Shown: positions 36,497 through 47,620, counted from the first letter of the stretch. The stretch: 64,000 nt of DNA from Rhododendron vialii (GCF_030253575.1 NC_080567.1:18067001-18131000); one strand, 5' to 3'. Numbers and translations are program-made. The notes: generated from the letters alone by a model not told the origin.

Positions 36497-37180
36497 GATC
36501 TTTCGAATCTGTACGGCGAGGCTGTTAGGGTTTGGAGGCAGTGTGTGGGCTTTATGAGTGGCCGTTTCTGTTAAGGATTAGAAACACAGGCGAAAGCGAT
36601 GAAGGTCTAGAGTTTTTTCTAGGTCAAGTTTGTACAAGAAAATAAGAAGTAGAGAGAGAATGAAAGGTTAAGAATGAATTTTAAATGGAAGATGGTGCAG
36701 GATTTCAGGGGCGCCACGGTCTCTTCTCTCTCTCTTTCTCTTTGATCATGATTGAAGAATTAACCCAAGCGTGGGACTCTTGACTGACCCGAGGAAGTCC
36801 TGGCGGTTCAAAAGACTGCATGACAGCCAATGCAAGGCCTGGGGCGTCGACACGTGTCTCCTAGGCCTAAAAAGCTGATGATTGCTATTGCCGATAGGAC
36901 TCCTCAGTGGGGTTTCTATCTTGGAAGTTGTTGGAATTTGGTTCAATTTAAGTGGGGAGTCCAAATCCAATTAAGAGATATACTTCGGAATTCGAAAAGT
37001 TGTTAGGCTTATTATGGCCTGATTATCTTTTTAAGTGTAAACATTTGAATTTTTGAAAAATTCTTAGGCTAAATAAGCCTGATTATTTTTTCAAATCTAG
37101 CGATAAGGACTCGTCCGGTTACCAAAAACTGTACTATGTCCTAATTTACAAGCCTAGATCTTGAACAAGATCAAGGTATT

Positions 37181-37189
37181 GGGGGGCAT
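37181..37189 (+). promoter_or_regulatory. Polypurine tract (plus-strand primer)
   Basis: GGGGGGCAT directly before the 3' LTR start TGTTTACA (37190). Purine-rich primer site expected at this place in an LTR retrotransposon. Confidence 0.8.
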
Positions 37190-38230
37190 TGTTTACATCC
37201 GTTTTTGGCACCCAGTCCTGGGCAAGAGTTGAAAGGCCATTTAATTATCTTTTAATTAAATTGGGCCAAAAAATAAAGATGTATTGGGTTAGAATTAATG
37301 GGCCAAGGATAATTGGGCCTAATTAATTTTAGTTTGATTTGGGCTCGAGTTTGAGAGTCGTGGGTTTATTTGCAAAAAGAATTCAGTCGGCCCATGACTT
37401 ATTTAAATTCGATAGGTGTTTTTATGGGTTGAATACATTAGAACACCATTTAATTTGATTAAGTGACCCATTATCCAGGAGACCTACGGAAAAAGGGATG
37501 AGGTGGCCCACTACTTGGCCATTACCCACGGAAATAGGGAGTGCAAGAGAAATACATGGCCCATTATTCTCTCAACTACCCATGATCAAGAATTAACATG
37601 TGGGTAATTAGTTTTTCACTTCCAGCAAACCTCCCACGATGGAAAAAGCACATGTGCATACATCCCACAATCGTTGCATCATGGAGAGAGAATCGGGAGA
37701 CATGGGACACGTGTCATCACGAGAAAAGGACAACAAGCTCATTGCATGCAGAAAATTCGAAGACTCTTGGCCTATAAATACTAGAAGATAAGAAGAAAAA
37801 AGGGTTCCCACACCAATCAAGCTCAACGCTTAAAAAATCAAAGCCTTCCCAGTGAAGCAATTATCTCACTTCCCTCTCATTTACTCAACTACTTCTCCAA
37901 GTAGTTCGAGTTTTCTATCTCTCTTGTACCCCAACTTTATTATTACGATATAATAAAGTTATTCATATCTCTCTTGTATCCCCGACCTTATTATTACGAT
38001 ATAATAAAGTCATTCTACGGTTCTACTTCTTTTCCTACACGGTTAGAAAATTATTAAGTTATCGCTCGTAGAGGCAAAACCATGAACCAACACTGTAATC
38101 CAGCCCTTAGGTTTGCAGCACTATCGCCCTCACGGTGAAAAAGTCAGAAAATGGACGCTCAGCCCTTTACGTTAGACGCGACAAGTCTTGGCACGCCCGC
38201 TTAGTTCTTGAGCCATTTCGGAGCCGAACA
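37190..38230 (+). repeat. 3' LTR
   Basis: Starts TGTTTACATCC and matches the 5' LTR to about 38203. The last 27 bp (ttcttgagcc...gaaca) have no clear match after the 5' LTR, yet they end in CA immediately before the GGACG target duplication. TATAAATA at 37773-37780 matches the 5' LTR promoter box. Confidence 0.88.
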
Positions 38231-38596
38231 GGACGGTTCAAGGAACACCCAAAAAAACACCCCAAATTTCAATCTCATAGTTTCCGATCAAATTTTGATG
38301 ATCCGAACCGTGCAATGTGTGCAGAATATGATTTTAAGGGTGCTCGCGAGAAATTAGCAAAAAAAATGACCGAAAAAGGCTTGATTTGAGTAGTTTTTAT
38401 TTGAATCATTCAATAAAAAAACTGTTCGAAACTGTTCAGATCAAGCCCTTCCTGATCATTTTTTTGCTGATTTCTCATGGGTACCCTTAAAATCACGTTC
38501 TGATCACATTGAGCGGCTCGGATCATCAAAATTTGATCGGAAACTATGAGGCATTTTTTTAAGTGTTTTTTTTTTTGTATCTCCAGAACCGCCCCG
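38231..38596. mobile_element. Palindromic (TA)n-flanked MITE, copy A (split by the retrotransposon)
   Basis: Left tip cgggacg is at 25352-25358 and the remainder here. The arms pair over most of the length (gatgatccgaaccgtgcaat ... gagcggctcggatcatca), with the outer arm containing ggttc and cacttaaaaaaa-like sequence. Both sides end in TA tracts. Conserved core shared with copies B-G. Confidence 0.85.
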
Positions 38597-38618
38597 TGTA
38601 TATATATATATATATATA

Positions 38619-39071
38619 CACTCAGGTTCATATAAGGGATCCCTTAAATTAGGTTTCGTGCGGGACTTTCATCTCAGCCGTTGGATCTAATCCAACGGCT
38701 GGCGTTTTAAAGAAGGGATTCGCGGGTAATAGCCGGGCGGGTCACGGGTAAAGTTAACACGCGGGTCATTCCGCCACTGCATCAGATCCTTCTTTCCCCT
38801 TTTTTCATTTTGATACGCAGAAGAGAGAGAGAGAAGCGAGACAGGCGATTTGAAACCAGACGACGACCAGACGATTTCAAAGCCAGACGACGACGAAGAA
38901 GAAGAACACCACGCAAGGTCTCTCTCGATCTCTCATTCTCTCTCCCTCTGTCTCTCTCTCGTTCCGTACAGAACCGTAAACCCTAACCCCTTGTGTTCGA
39001 ACACAGGAGAACGAAGAACGATTTTGATCCAACGACGAAGTCAGACGACGACGAAGAAGAAGAACACCTCA

Positions 39072-39113
<42 letters not shown>

Positions 39114-39896
39114 TCTAGATTTATGGCTTTTAGGGCTTTGCTTGATTTGAAGGGTTAGGGTTGTTGCTCCAAAAATTGTGCTTTATTTTTAAGCTGGTTT
39201 AGTGTTGAATTTTTGTTTTGCTTGATTTGAGTCTTGAATAAATCTTGAGTATGCTGAAAATTTCGTGGGTTATGGTAATCTGTCTTTTGGGAGCCCTTCT
39301 GCTAGGAATCAATTTTTGATGTATTCATAAACGTTAAAGTACGTTTCAATACGAAGATTTTGGTACCAAGATCATGAAAAACCGATAATCACACAATTAG
39401 TTATGAATTTTTGTATACCGGCTGTTTCCTGAATGTGCGAATCTGTGCGTGGTTGTCTTCTTTTACCTTTCTGGGCATGATGAACATTATGGGTGGCTTT
39501 GGGTATGCTGAAAATTTCGTGGGTTATGGTAATCTGTCTTTTGGGAGCCCTTCTGCTAGGAATCAATTTTTGATGTATTCATAAACGTTAAAGTACGTTT
39601 CAATACGAACATTTTGGTACCAAGATCATGAAAAACCGATAATCACAGAATTAGTTATGAATTTTTGTATACCGGCTGTTTCCCGGATGTGCAAATCTGT
39701 GCGTGGCTGTCTTCTTTTACCTTTCTGGGCATGATGAACATTATGGGTGGATTTGGGTATGCTGAAAATTTCGTGGGTTTTGGTAATCTGTCTTTTGGGA
39801 GCCCTTCTACTATGAATCAATTTTTTATGTCTTCATAACAGTTAAAGTACGTTTCAATACGAACATTTTGGTACCAAGATCATGAAAAACCGATAA
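38619..39896 (+). repeat. Left TIR of the MULE
   Basis: Near-identical to the reverse complement of 45121-46402. From the tip inward: the AGGGATCCCT and GGGACTTTCAT motifs, a palindrome agccgttggatctaatccaa, a leader-like acidic-codon/CT-rich stretch (38870-39115), then 254-bp tandem repeats (units start at 39249, 39503 and 39757). The inward open frame starting MKPDDDQTISKP (38850-39158) is present in both TIRs; it is more likely leader than protein. Confidence 0.9.
39249..39896. repeat. 254-bp tandem repeats in left TIR
   Basis: Units begin gtatgctgaaaatttcgtgg at 39249, 39503 and 39757, an exact period of 254 bp. The third unit is cut at about 39896, where TIR homology ends. Confidence 0.92.
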
Positions 39897-40460
39897 CCAC
39901 AGAGCCAGGATATAGGTTCGGAGTTGGCGTTGTTTAACAGGAGTTCACTTCTAATATTGTATATTTTTAGTGTAACTATGAAGAGAAACATTAAGTGTAA
40001 AGTTAAGCCTGGTAAGTGCCTAATCCAGTAGAGTAAAATAAACTCCTTGTGAAACTGGGGAGGCCCGGGGTACCCCCAACTAGCCCTGCACGTGGTTCTG
40101 CTTTTCAGATATCGGCTTTGGTTTGTGTGTTGTTATATTCATATGTATAGTATTCTGCTTTTGCCCCTTTTGTCTTGAATAGTTATGGGTAATTTTATCG
40201 TTTGTGTAGATAATGTGTTTTCCTTTTCAGAAGAAATGTGATAGATTATACATTTGGCCTGGGGTACCCCCATTTCTTTGTTTCATGGCCATGTTCAATG
40301 GTTGTCCAACATGGATGAATTGAGGAAGTAATTACCATGTTCAATAAATTTTGTGTGTCTGGAAGAAAAAGAAAACAGGTGTATAGATGCACGACAGTAG
40401 AGATTGGTATCTTGTAGCTGACCGGTTACTAAATCAAATATTTGCTTTTGCAGTACAAAG

Positions 40461-40998
40461 ATGTCCACTTCATCTTCTTCTTCCCATTTCAATAGCATAA
40501 GTGAAGGCCCTCCTTGCAAATGTGGAATACCATCACCTATAAGAACTGCAAACACAGAGGCTAATCGGGGAAGAAGATTCCTAGGTTGTGCAAACTATAA
40601 GGTAATATTTTGTTTTTCTTATTTATTATTTATTCCGTTCATTAGAAACTGATGGCCTTTTTTTGAAAATTATCCAGTTACCTAATAATGGATGTGGTTT
40701 CTTCTATTGGATTGACCCTGAAAAAGACACGGAAAAACAAATGTTGGAAGTTGACAACAAGAATATGGAGAGAAAAATTTCGGATTTGAGACGAGATAAT
40801 CAAGTTTTGAGCAAGGAGGTGGATGAACTTACAAGAGAGAATGAGAAGCTGGGAAAGAAATTACAAGAAGCTGAAGCTAAATTGTTTGACTACAAAACAA
40901 AGTGTTTTATTATGTTATTAGTTTTATGCATTGTTGTGTGGTTCATGAAGAACACTGAAACTGTTCCGAACACGAGGAATATGAAATACTTGCCTTAG
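40461..40998 (+). CDS. GRF-type zinc finger, coiled-coil, tail-anchored protein of the MULE
   Basis: Exons 40461-40601 and 40678-40998 (AAG|GTAATA ... TCCAG|TTA, phase 0) give 153 residues. Residues about 15-58 form a GRF zinc finger (CKCGIPSP, GRRFLGC, then CGFFYWID across the splice). Residues about 65-115 are a charged coiled coil (MERKISDLRRDNQVLSKEVD). Residues about 122-138 are a hydrophobic span (CFIMLLVLCIVVWFM) near the C-terminus. A polypyrimidine/AG acceptor (TTTTGCAG at 40444-40451) lies 9 bp before the ATG, so the first exon is probably non-coding and lies in the left TIR. GRF fingers bind nucleic acid in other proteins. Similar short GRF proteins are abundant in plant genomes. 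The role here (accessory to transposition?) is inferred. Confidence 0.75.
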
Positions 40999-41215
40999 TT
41001 GTTGATTTGCTTTTGGCCTAACCCAGTAACTTCTGACTATTTTGGGATTCGGTTTGATGGATGAAACGCATTTAAGGAAATATTTAGCACTCTTTTGCTT
41101 TCAGTGACCAAGTGTAGGAGTATGACATAAGTAATGGAATTATAAAGTAAACTGTGTTATTTACAAGTAAAATGATAGTTGAACTTTTATTTGTGGCTGT
41201 TTGGTACATGAGTGT

Positions 41216-41265
41216 GTGTGTGTTGGTTTGCTTCCGTGTGTGTGTGTTGGTTTGCTTCCGTGTAG
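41216..41265. repeat. Short (GT)n-containing tandem duplication
   Basis: The phrase gtgtgtgtgttggtttgctt ending in ccgtg is present twice with a period of about 24 bp, in the MULE interior. Confidence 0.8.
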
Positions 41266-42106
41266 AATCACGCAAAAGTCTCAGATGATGCCTGGCGGGC
41301 CGGTGGGCATTCGTGCACTCAATTGTCAGCAATGGGTGATTGGGTGAAGCGGGCATCTCAATCCAGTATCGTAAAATGATTTACGGCTATCACAAGCGCA
41401 AGTCATTTTACGCCTTATGATGGAAATCATTTTACACCCAAAATTGTTTTACTTGTTATTTATCTAACCAAACAAAGTAAAATGGTTAAAATATTTTCTG
41501 CAAAAATATTTTACGTCAAAACAAACAGAGCCATATTGTGAGGGATGCTGCCATAAAATATCACTGTGTCAAGGGAGTATGGAGCAAAGATTTCTGATGA
41601 CCAAAGAGGCATATTAAAAACTTCTTACGACCAAAGAAATTTAAAAAAAAAGAATACTCAGGTTGTAGTGCGTACAAAATTAGATCTGATACAAATCAAA
41701 TTAACACCAGACAACCCTTACAAAAAAGAACACCTGAGTTCCAATTATCAACTACATTACTTAGAACAGAAGCAGAAATTCGTAGTCAATAAGATTTCGA
41801 ATGTTCAAATTACTACAAATGTTGGAACACACAAGCTGGCCACAATCAAACTACTACGTCAAACTACTACACCATTACATTAACCAAGCCCAATTATAAG
41901 ACAAAAAAAAGGTCACAAGTCCCGTTAACTCAAGATCTTCCAAGTCATCACAACCTTTGTATCTCCATATTGCCTTGCCATTTCCATCTCCGTAACCACA
42001 AACCCATGTAGTTTCTGAAACACAAATAAAATTAGCATTCAAACCATGCATAGTCATTGTCGATGTCTATTTCGAGTGCGTATTTGACATAAAAAAAAAC
42101 ACTTAC

Positions 42107-42119
42107 ATTCTTCATCAAA

Positions 42120-42172
<53 letters not shown>

Positions 42173-44668
42173 CGTCCAACCTAACATCTTGCGAAGAGCT
42201 AAGGCAAAAAAAAAATAAAAATAACCAATTAAATTAAAAGGCCACTATGAAACGATTTAAATTTATAAATGAACATATTTAAATGCATCCACCTACATGT
42301 TGAGAAGTTTTGGACAATTTCTTTTGTCATGCGACTGTCCCGTTAACCCACAACCATTACATTTTCTACTTTTCTTCACGGTCTTCTCTTTTCCTCCTTT
42401 CAATCGCTTACCACAACCCTTTGCCCTAACTTTAAGTGGTTCTTTAAAACAATATTGGCTGCCGAGAGAAACAGGCACTTGGGTATGATTCGTTGAACTA
42501 CCATTGTAAGCACTCCTCATTAAAGCAATTTCCTTCTTCGCAAGTGATAGGTGCTTGGATACCACTTCAGTTCCTTCTTCATCTATTACACCGTATTCAA
42601 TCACATCATGAGCTTGTTCAAACAGACCTTTTCGCCTCACGAAAATCGAATGGTCACATATTTGTTTCACAGCACTGCCCAAGTCATCCATAACTCTGCC
42701 CGCTTTTGCTGTTTTAGTCCACCTCTGCAAAATGTACTCCGTAGGGAGTTCCCTAATCTGCATTCTAGAGAAGCACGCCAACATGTGGCGACATGGAATT
42801 CCATCGAATTCAAACATCTTACAACTGCAAGTCACATGGTTCGATAACTTGTCTACCGAAACCTTACGACCTCTCGAATTTTCCATTTCTTCCCTTTGAA
42901 CTTCCCACACACATCGATGTTCATCCTCATGTGTAAGCGTAAGCACATAGGCACCAATTTGAAATATTTCCTCCTGAAATTTCTTAAATATAGCTAGTGT
43001 GTATATTTCACTCATTCTCTTTTCCATCAAATACGAGGTTTTCAAGATTGGCTTCTCATTTACATCCTTGTGATCCAAATCCAATTCATTATGTCGTAGA
43101 CGTGAAAGTGCACTATTGAACCGTGTCACAAAATCCAACATTGAATTATCCAAAGACACATACCTCTTGAAGAATGAATGAGAAATTTCAGCTCTTTGAC
43201 TACTTGTCATGTGAGCGGAGAAAATGTGTTTCGTAAATGCTGGCACCCATCTCTCACGAATTTCGTACTTGCCCTGCAACCATTCATTGTTGGACAGCAT
43301 AGATTTTCCGACAAGATCTACCCATATTGCTTCAAACTCTTCGGGGCTCTCGGAATTCCAAATACATTTTTTGAACTCCTCATAATATTGTTTATATGCC
43401 AATGCACCTATCTTTTCAGAAAATTTACTAACAATGTGCCAAATGCAATATCTATGAAACGTAGTTGGAAGAACACAAGCAATTGCTTTGGTCATTGCTA
43501 GATCTTGATCAGTAATGATGATTTTGGGCGGGGGTCCAGGCATCGCTTTCAAGAATTCCTTCAAAAGCCACTCAAAGGAATCACTTGATTCGTCGCTTAA
43601 GAATGCACACCCAAAAAGCGTTGTTTGCCCATGGTGATTAACCCCTAATAGAGGTGCAAATATCAAACAATATTTGTTTGTGTTGTATGTTGTATCGAAC
43701 ACCACCACGTCCCCAAAATATTGGTATAACTTCCTAGAGGTTGCATCGGCCCAAAAACAATGAGTCATTCTATCTTCATCATCTCTCTCGAATGTAAACA
43801 TAAAACCGGGATTCTTTGCTTTTTTCCTCTCAAAATGCTCGTACAACATGTTGGCGTCATGTCCACCAACAAATGCCTTCTTATCCCTCCCATAGTTGTA
43901 AAGGTCTCGTCGTGTAAATCCAACATTTTCAAAACCCCCGGCTTGCACCTCAAAAAAACTCATTTGTTGACAGGGTGGCACATTTGCAGCTGAAAGTTGT
44001 TGTGATAATGATTTTTGTGCATCCGACACTCGACGGTGAGATTTCAACAAATGCACCTTCTTTGGCGTCGTAAGTTCGTGGTTATGCACCTCAACAAATT
44101 GTTTCACAACAAACCCTTCACCTAACCGATTTTTCACGACTGACAGTTTTGCACGACAACCCTCTCTAGTTAAACCCCGACGCCGATTATTGGCTTTAGA
44201 ATTTTTCCTCACCCCTTCTTTGAAACAAACATACTCCTTCCTAATGGTTTCCTTGTTCTTATTCGTCTTGCTAGAAAAGATTCGCAAACTAAAACCAGCT
44301 TCCTTAGCGTAATTGTTGTAAAACTTGAAAACCTTGTCTAAGTTATCAAATTGTTGTCCAATTTTTGGTATCAATTCGGCTTTCACTTGAGGAGTTAAAA
44401 GTCGTTGGGTAGAATTACCAGACTCCACACACGGTTGAGATGGTGACGGTGAGGATGGTGATGGTGAGACTAGTGGTATATCATCCAAAGATAGCATTCT
44501 ACACACCAAAAGACAACAATAGCTATTTAGGTAACTACACTAGAAAAACAACGTTCTACACTATTTGTCTACACCAGAGAAAGAGATATACCTTTGAGGT
44601 GGTGGTTGAAACATAGGGGTTTCATTGACGCTAGAAATTTCTTCATGTTCCATTTCTGGTTCAAACAT
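42107..44668 (-). CDS. FAR1/FRS-type MULE transposase
   Basis: Proposed coding exons 44592-44668, 42297-44498 and 42107-42198 join in phase (CAAAG|GTATAT ... GTGTAG|AATGC; AACAT|GTAGGT ... CCTTAG|CTC), about 790 residues. If the second intron is not removed, a stop at 42293 ends the protein at about 759. Domains in order: FAR1 WRKY-GCM1-like DNA-binding zinc domain (KFYNNYAKEAGFSLR ... GCRAKL ... HNHEL), MULE DDE transposase core (VVFDTTYNTNKY, IITDQDLAMTKA, RYCIWHIVSKF), SWIM zinc finger (CSCKMFEFDGIPCRHML), and a CCHC-like knuckle (CNGCGLTGQSHDKRNC). The third exon adds an Asp/Gly run. All main domains are intact, and the gene sits between long TIRs, so it is a transposon gene rather than a domesticated FAR1. 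Transcription probably starts in the right TIR. Confidence 0.88.
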
Positions 44669-45004
44669 ATAAGATCTGTACAAGAGTGCAAGATTCATAT
44701 TCAGTAAACTACTATGCCTATTCCATAGCTAGTGGGCATAGTTTACGATTTATAAGCAACAAAAAATAGCCTAGTCATCCCTACATGTCAAATTGGTGAA
44801 GTTAATCATTTACCTTAGACTATATCCACTTAAACAACGTGAATTCAAGGATGGAAACAAGTAAAATTGATTGAAAAAGCATAACTCTTCCGCCCTAGTC
44901 GACCAACCCCGCTTTAGAAATTCACCAAAATTGTATACTTAACCGAACCGAATCACTTGATTCCAACGCCAATCCCTTCTTAACTTAAATATGCAGCTCC
45001 TGTC

Positions 45005-45775
45005 AGCATACCCAAATCCACCCATAATGTTCATCATGCCCAGAAAGGTAAAAGAAGACAGCCACGCACAGATTTGCACATCCAGGAAACAGCCGGTATA
45101 CAAAAATTCATAACTAATTCTGTGATTATCGGTTTTTCATGATCTTGGTACCAAAATGTTCGTATTGAAACGTACTTTAACTGTTATGAAGACATAAAAA
45201 ATTGATTCATAGTAGAAGGGCTCCCAAAAGACAGATTACCAAAACCCACGAAATTTTCAGCATACCCAAATCCACCCATAATGTTCATCATGCCCAGAAA
45301 GGTAAAAGAAGACAGCCACGCACAGATTTGCACATCCGGGAAACAGCCGGTATACAAAAATTCATAACTAATTCTGTGATTATCGGTTTTTCATGATCTT
45401 GGTACCAAAATGTTCGTATTGAAACGTACTTTAACGTTTATGAATACATCAAAAATTGATTCCTAGCAGAAGGGCTCCCAAAAGACAGATTACCATAACC
45501 CACGAAATTTTCAGCATACCCAAAGCCACCCATAATGTTCATCATGCCCAGAAAGGTAAAAGAAGACAACCACGCACAGATTCGCACATTCAGGAAACAG
45601 CCGGTATACAAAAATTCATAACTAATTGTGTGATTATCGGTTTTTCATGATCTTGGTACCAAAATCTTCGTATTGAAACGTACTTTAACGTTTATGAATA
45701 CATCAAAAATTGATTCCTAGCAGAAGGGCTCCCAAAAGACAGATTACCATAACCCACGAAATTTTCAGCATACTC
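45005..45775. repeat. 254-bp tandem repeats in right TIR
   Basis: Inverted counterparts of the left-TIR repeats. Unit starts (cagcatacccaaa) fall at 45005, 45259, 45513 and 45767, period 254 bp. The right side keeps a complete third unit where the left keeps only part. Confidence 0.92.
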
Positions 45776-45908
45776 AAGATTTATTCAAGACTCAAATCAA
45801 GCAAAACAAAAATTCAACACTAAACCAGCTTAAAAATAAAGCACAATTTTTGGAGCAACAACCCTAACCCTTCAAATCAAGCAAAGCCCTAAAAGCCATA
45901 AATCTAGA

Positions 45909-45946
<38 letters not shown>

Positions 45947-46396
45947 TGAGGTGTTCTTCTTCTTCGTCGTCGTCTGACTTCGTCGTTGGATCAAAATCGT
46001 TCTTCGTTCTCCTGTGTTCGAACACAAGGGGTTAGGGTTTACGGTTCTGTACGGAACGAGAGAGAGACAGAGGGAGAGAGAATGAGAGATCGAGAGAGAC
46101 CTTGCGTGGTGTTCTTCTTCTTCGTCGTCGTCTGGCTTTGAAATCGTCTGGTCGTCGTCTGGTTTCAAATCGCCTGTCTCGCTTCTCTCTCTCTCTTCTG
46201 CGTATCAAAATGAAAAAAGGGGAAAGAAGGATCTGATGCAGTGGCGGAATGACCCGCGTGTTAACTTTACCCGTGACCCGCCCGGCTATTACCCGCGAAT
46301 CCCTTCTTTAAAACGCCAGCCGTTGGATTAGATCCAACGGCTGAGATGAAAGTCCCGCACGAAACCTAATTTAAGGGATCCCTTATATGAACCTGA

Positions 46397-46402
<6 letters not shown>
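45121..46402 (-). repeat. Right TIR of the MULE
   Basis: Inverted, nearly identical copy of 38619-39896. Carries the same leader-like frame (45872-46168) and CT/GA tract, and supplies the probable promoter for the transposase gene. Confidence 0.9.
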
Positions 46403-46441
<39 letters not shown>

Positions 46442-46446
<5 letters not shown>

Positions 46447-46794
46447 CTAAAAAACACCTCATAGTTTTCGATCAAATTTTAATGATTCAAGTCACTCAAT
46501 ATGATTAGAATGTGATTTTAAGGATACTCGCAAAAAATAAAAATAAAAATAAAAAGACCGGGAAGGGCTTAATTTGAGCAATTTTTAGCTTAGATTTATA
46601 AACGGTTCAATTAAAAACTGCTCAAAACAAGCACTTTTCAGTCATATTTTTTGCTATTTTCTTGCGGGCACCCTTAAAATCGCATTCTGCACATATTGAA
46701 CGGTTCAGATCATAAAAATTTGATCGAAAACTATGAGATTGAGATTTGGGATATTTTTTTAGGTGTTTAATTGGTTGTTTGTAGAATTGCCCCA
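46442..46794. mobile_element. Palindromic (TA)n-flanked MITE, copy B
   Basis: Starts gacacctaaaaaacacc next to the TA tract bordering the MULE and ends gaattgcccc before another TA tract. Core arms are present but more diverged than in other copies (cactcaatatgattagaatg). One arm has an (aaaat)n expansion near 46530. Confidence 0.75.
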
Positions 46795-46805
46795 ATATAT
46801 ATATA

Positions 46806-47159
46806 CGGGACGGTTCCGAGGGCACTTAAAAAAATCACCCCAAGTTCCTAATCGAATTTTGATGATCCGAGCCGCTCAATGTAATCAGAACGTAATTTTA
46901 AGGGTGCCCGCGAGAAATCAGCAAAAAAAATGACTGGGAAGGTCTTCATCTGAACAATTTTTTTATTGAACTTTATTGATTGGTTCAATAAAAAACTGCT
47001 CAAATCAAGCCCTTCCCGGTTAGTTTTTTTGCCAGTTTCTAGCGGGCACTCTTAAAATCATGTTCTGAACACATTGAGCGGCTCGGATTATCAAAATTTG
47101 ATCGGAAACTATGAGATTAAGATTTGGAGGGTTTTTTTAAGTGTTCTCAGAACCGCCCC

Positions 47160-47161
<2 letters not shown>
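46806..47161. mobile_element. Palindromic (TA)n-flanked MITE, copy C
   Basis: Starts cgggacggttccgag and ends gaaccgccccg between TA tracts, the same end type as copy A. Core arms gatgatccgagccgctcaat and the complement, with the central loop near 46975. Confidence 0.85.
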
Positions 47162-47200
<39 letters not shown>

Positions 47201-47201
47201 G

Positions 47202-47554
47202 CTAATTTTCAGGTCCACTCGCCAGGATTTTCTTATGGTCCGGATTTTCCCTTTCTCGATCAATTTGCGATGATTCGAGCCGCTCAATGTGTTCAGAACG
47301 TGATTTTAAGGGTACCCGCGAGAAATCAGCAAAAAAAAATGATCGAAAAGGGCTTGATTCGAGCAGTTTTTTACTGAACCGTTCAGTAAAAAACTGCTTG
47401 GATCAAGCCCTTCCTGATCATTTTTTTTGCTGATTTCTCGCGGGTACCCTTAAAATCACGTTCTGATCACTTTGAGCGGCTCGGATCATCGAAATTCGAT
47501 CGAGAAATGCGAGATCCGGACGATCCGGACCGTAAGGCGTTCGGACCTGAAAAG

Positions 47555-47557
<3 letters not shown>
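47202..47557. mobile_element. Palindromic (TA)n-flanked MITE, copy D
   Basis: A different end type (ctaattttcaggtccact ... cggacctgaaaagaac) around the same core. TA tracts on both sides. The central hairpin gaaccgttcagtaaaaaac is near-perfect. Confidence 0.85.
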
Positions 47558-47586
<29 letters not shown>

Positions 47587-47588
<2 letters not shown>

Positions 47589-47620
47589 TAGCGAATGCCC
47601 GTGATTGAAGGCACGGCATA
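47587..47620 (-). mobile_element. Helitron-like 3' terminus (reversed)
   Basis: On the minus strand: hairpin (GCCGTG ... CACGGGC), then ATTCG and CTAGT, the Helitron 3' end pattern, abutting a TA tract (A/T insertion site). The body would extend right and includes the exon-like fragment at 47830-48010. No Rep/helicase domain seen. Confidence 0.55.

Larger units (their letters stand above)
25359..38230 (+). mobile_element. Tat-lineage Ty3/gypsy LTR retrotransposon, defective
   Basis: About 12.9 kb flanked by the 5-bp target duplication GGACG (25354-25358 and 38231-38235). Order: 5' LTR, gag, protease, reverse transcriptase, RNase H, a second archaeal-type RNase H, integrase, an antisense extra gene, polypurine tract, 3' LTR. 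The dual RNase H and an extra gene between integrase and the 3' LTR are known traits of the Tat/Ogre group. It carries at least five in-frame stops, several frameshifts and an integrase-core deletion, so it is not autonomous. The LTRs differ by only a few percent by eye, so insertion is fairly recent. The element splits a palindromic MITE. Confidence 0.93.
38619..46402. mobile_element. Mutator-like element (MULE) with 1.28-kb TIRs, transposase and GRF protein
   Basis: About 7.8 kb bounded by inverted copies of CACTCAGGTTCATATAAGGG at 38619 and 46402, each next to a TA tract, so the target duplication is hidden in (TA)n. The TIRs run about 1.28 kb inward and include matching 254-bp tandem repeats. 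Inside are two convergent spliced genes, a GRF-type zinc-finger protein (+) and a FAR1-type MULE transposase (-). Each appears to start its transcript in a TIR, which supplies identical promoter and leader sequence to both. Both genes look intact, so this copy may be autonomous. MULE identity rests on the transposase family and the long TIRs. Confidence 0.85.

Noticed and set aside
38850..39158. Frame MKPDDDQTISKP present in both TIRs as a possible small protein
   Set aside because: Low-complexity CT/GA content and position before the splice acceptors of both genes fit a shared 5' leader better.
39372..39820. Repeated 64-residue frames in the TIRs (also 45202-45650)
   Set aside because: Simple by-products of the 254-bp tandem repeats; reading direction is opposite to the inferred transcripts.
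42293..44668. Domesticated FAR1/FHY3 transcription factor gene
   Set aside because: It lies between matching 1.28-kb TIRs and keeps the transposase core, so a transposon gene is more likely.
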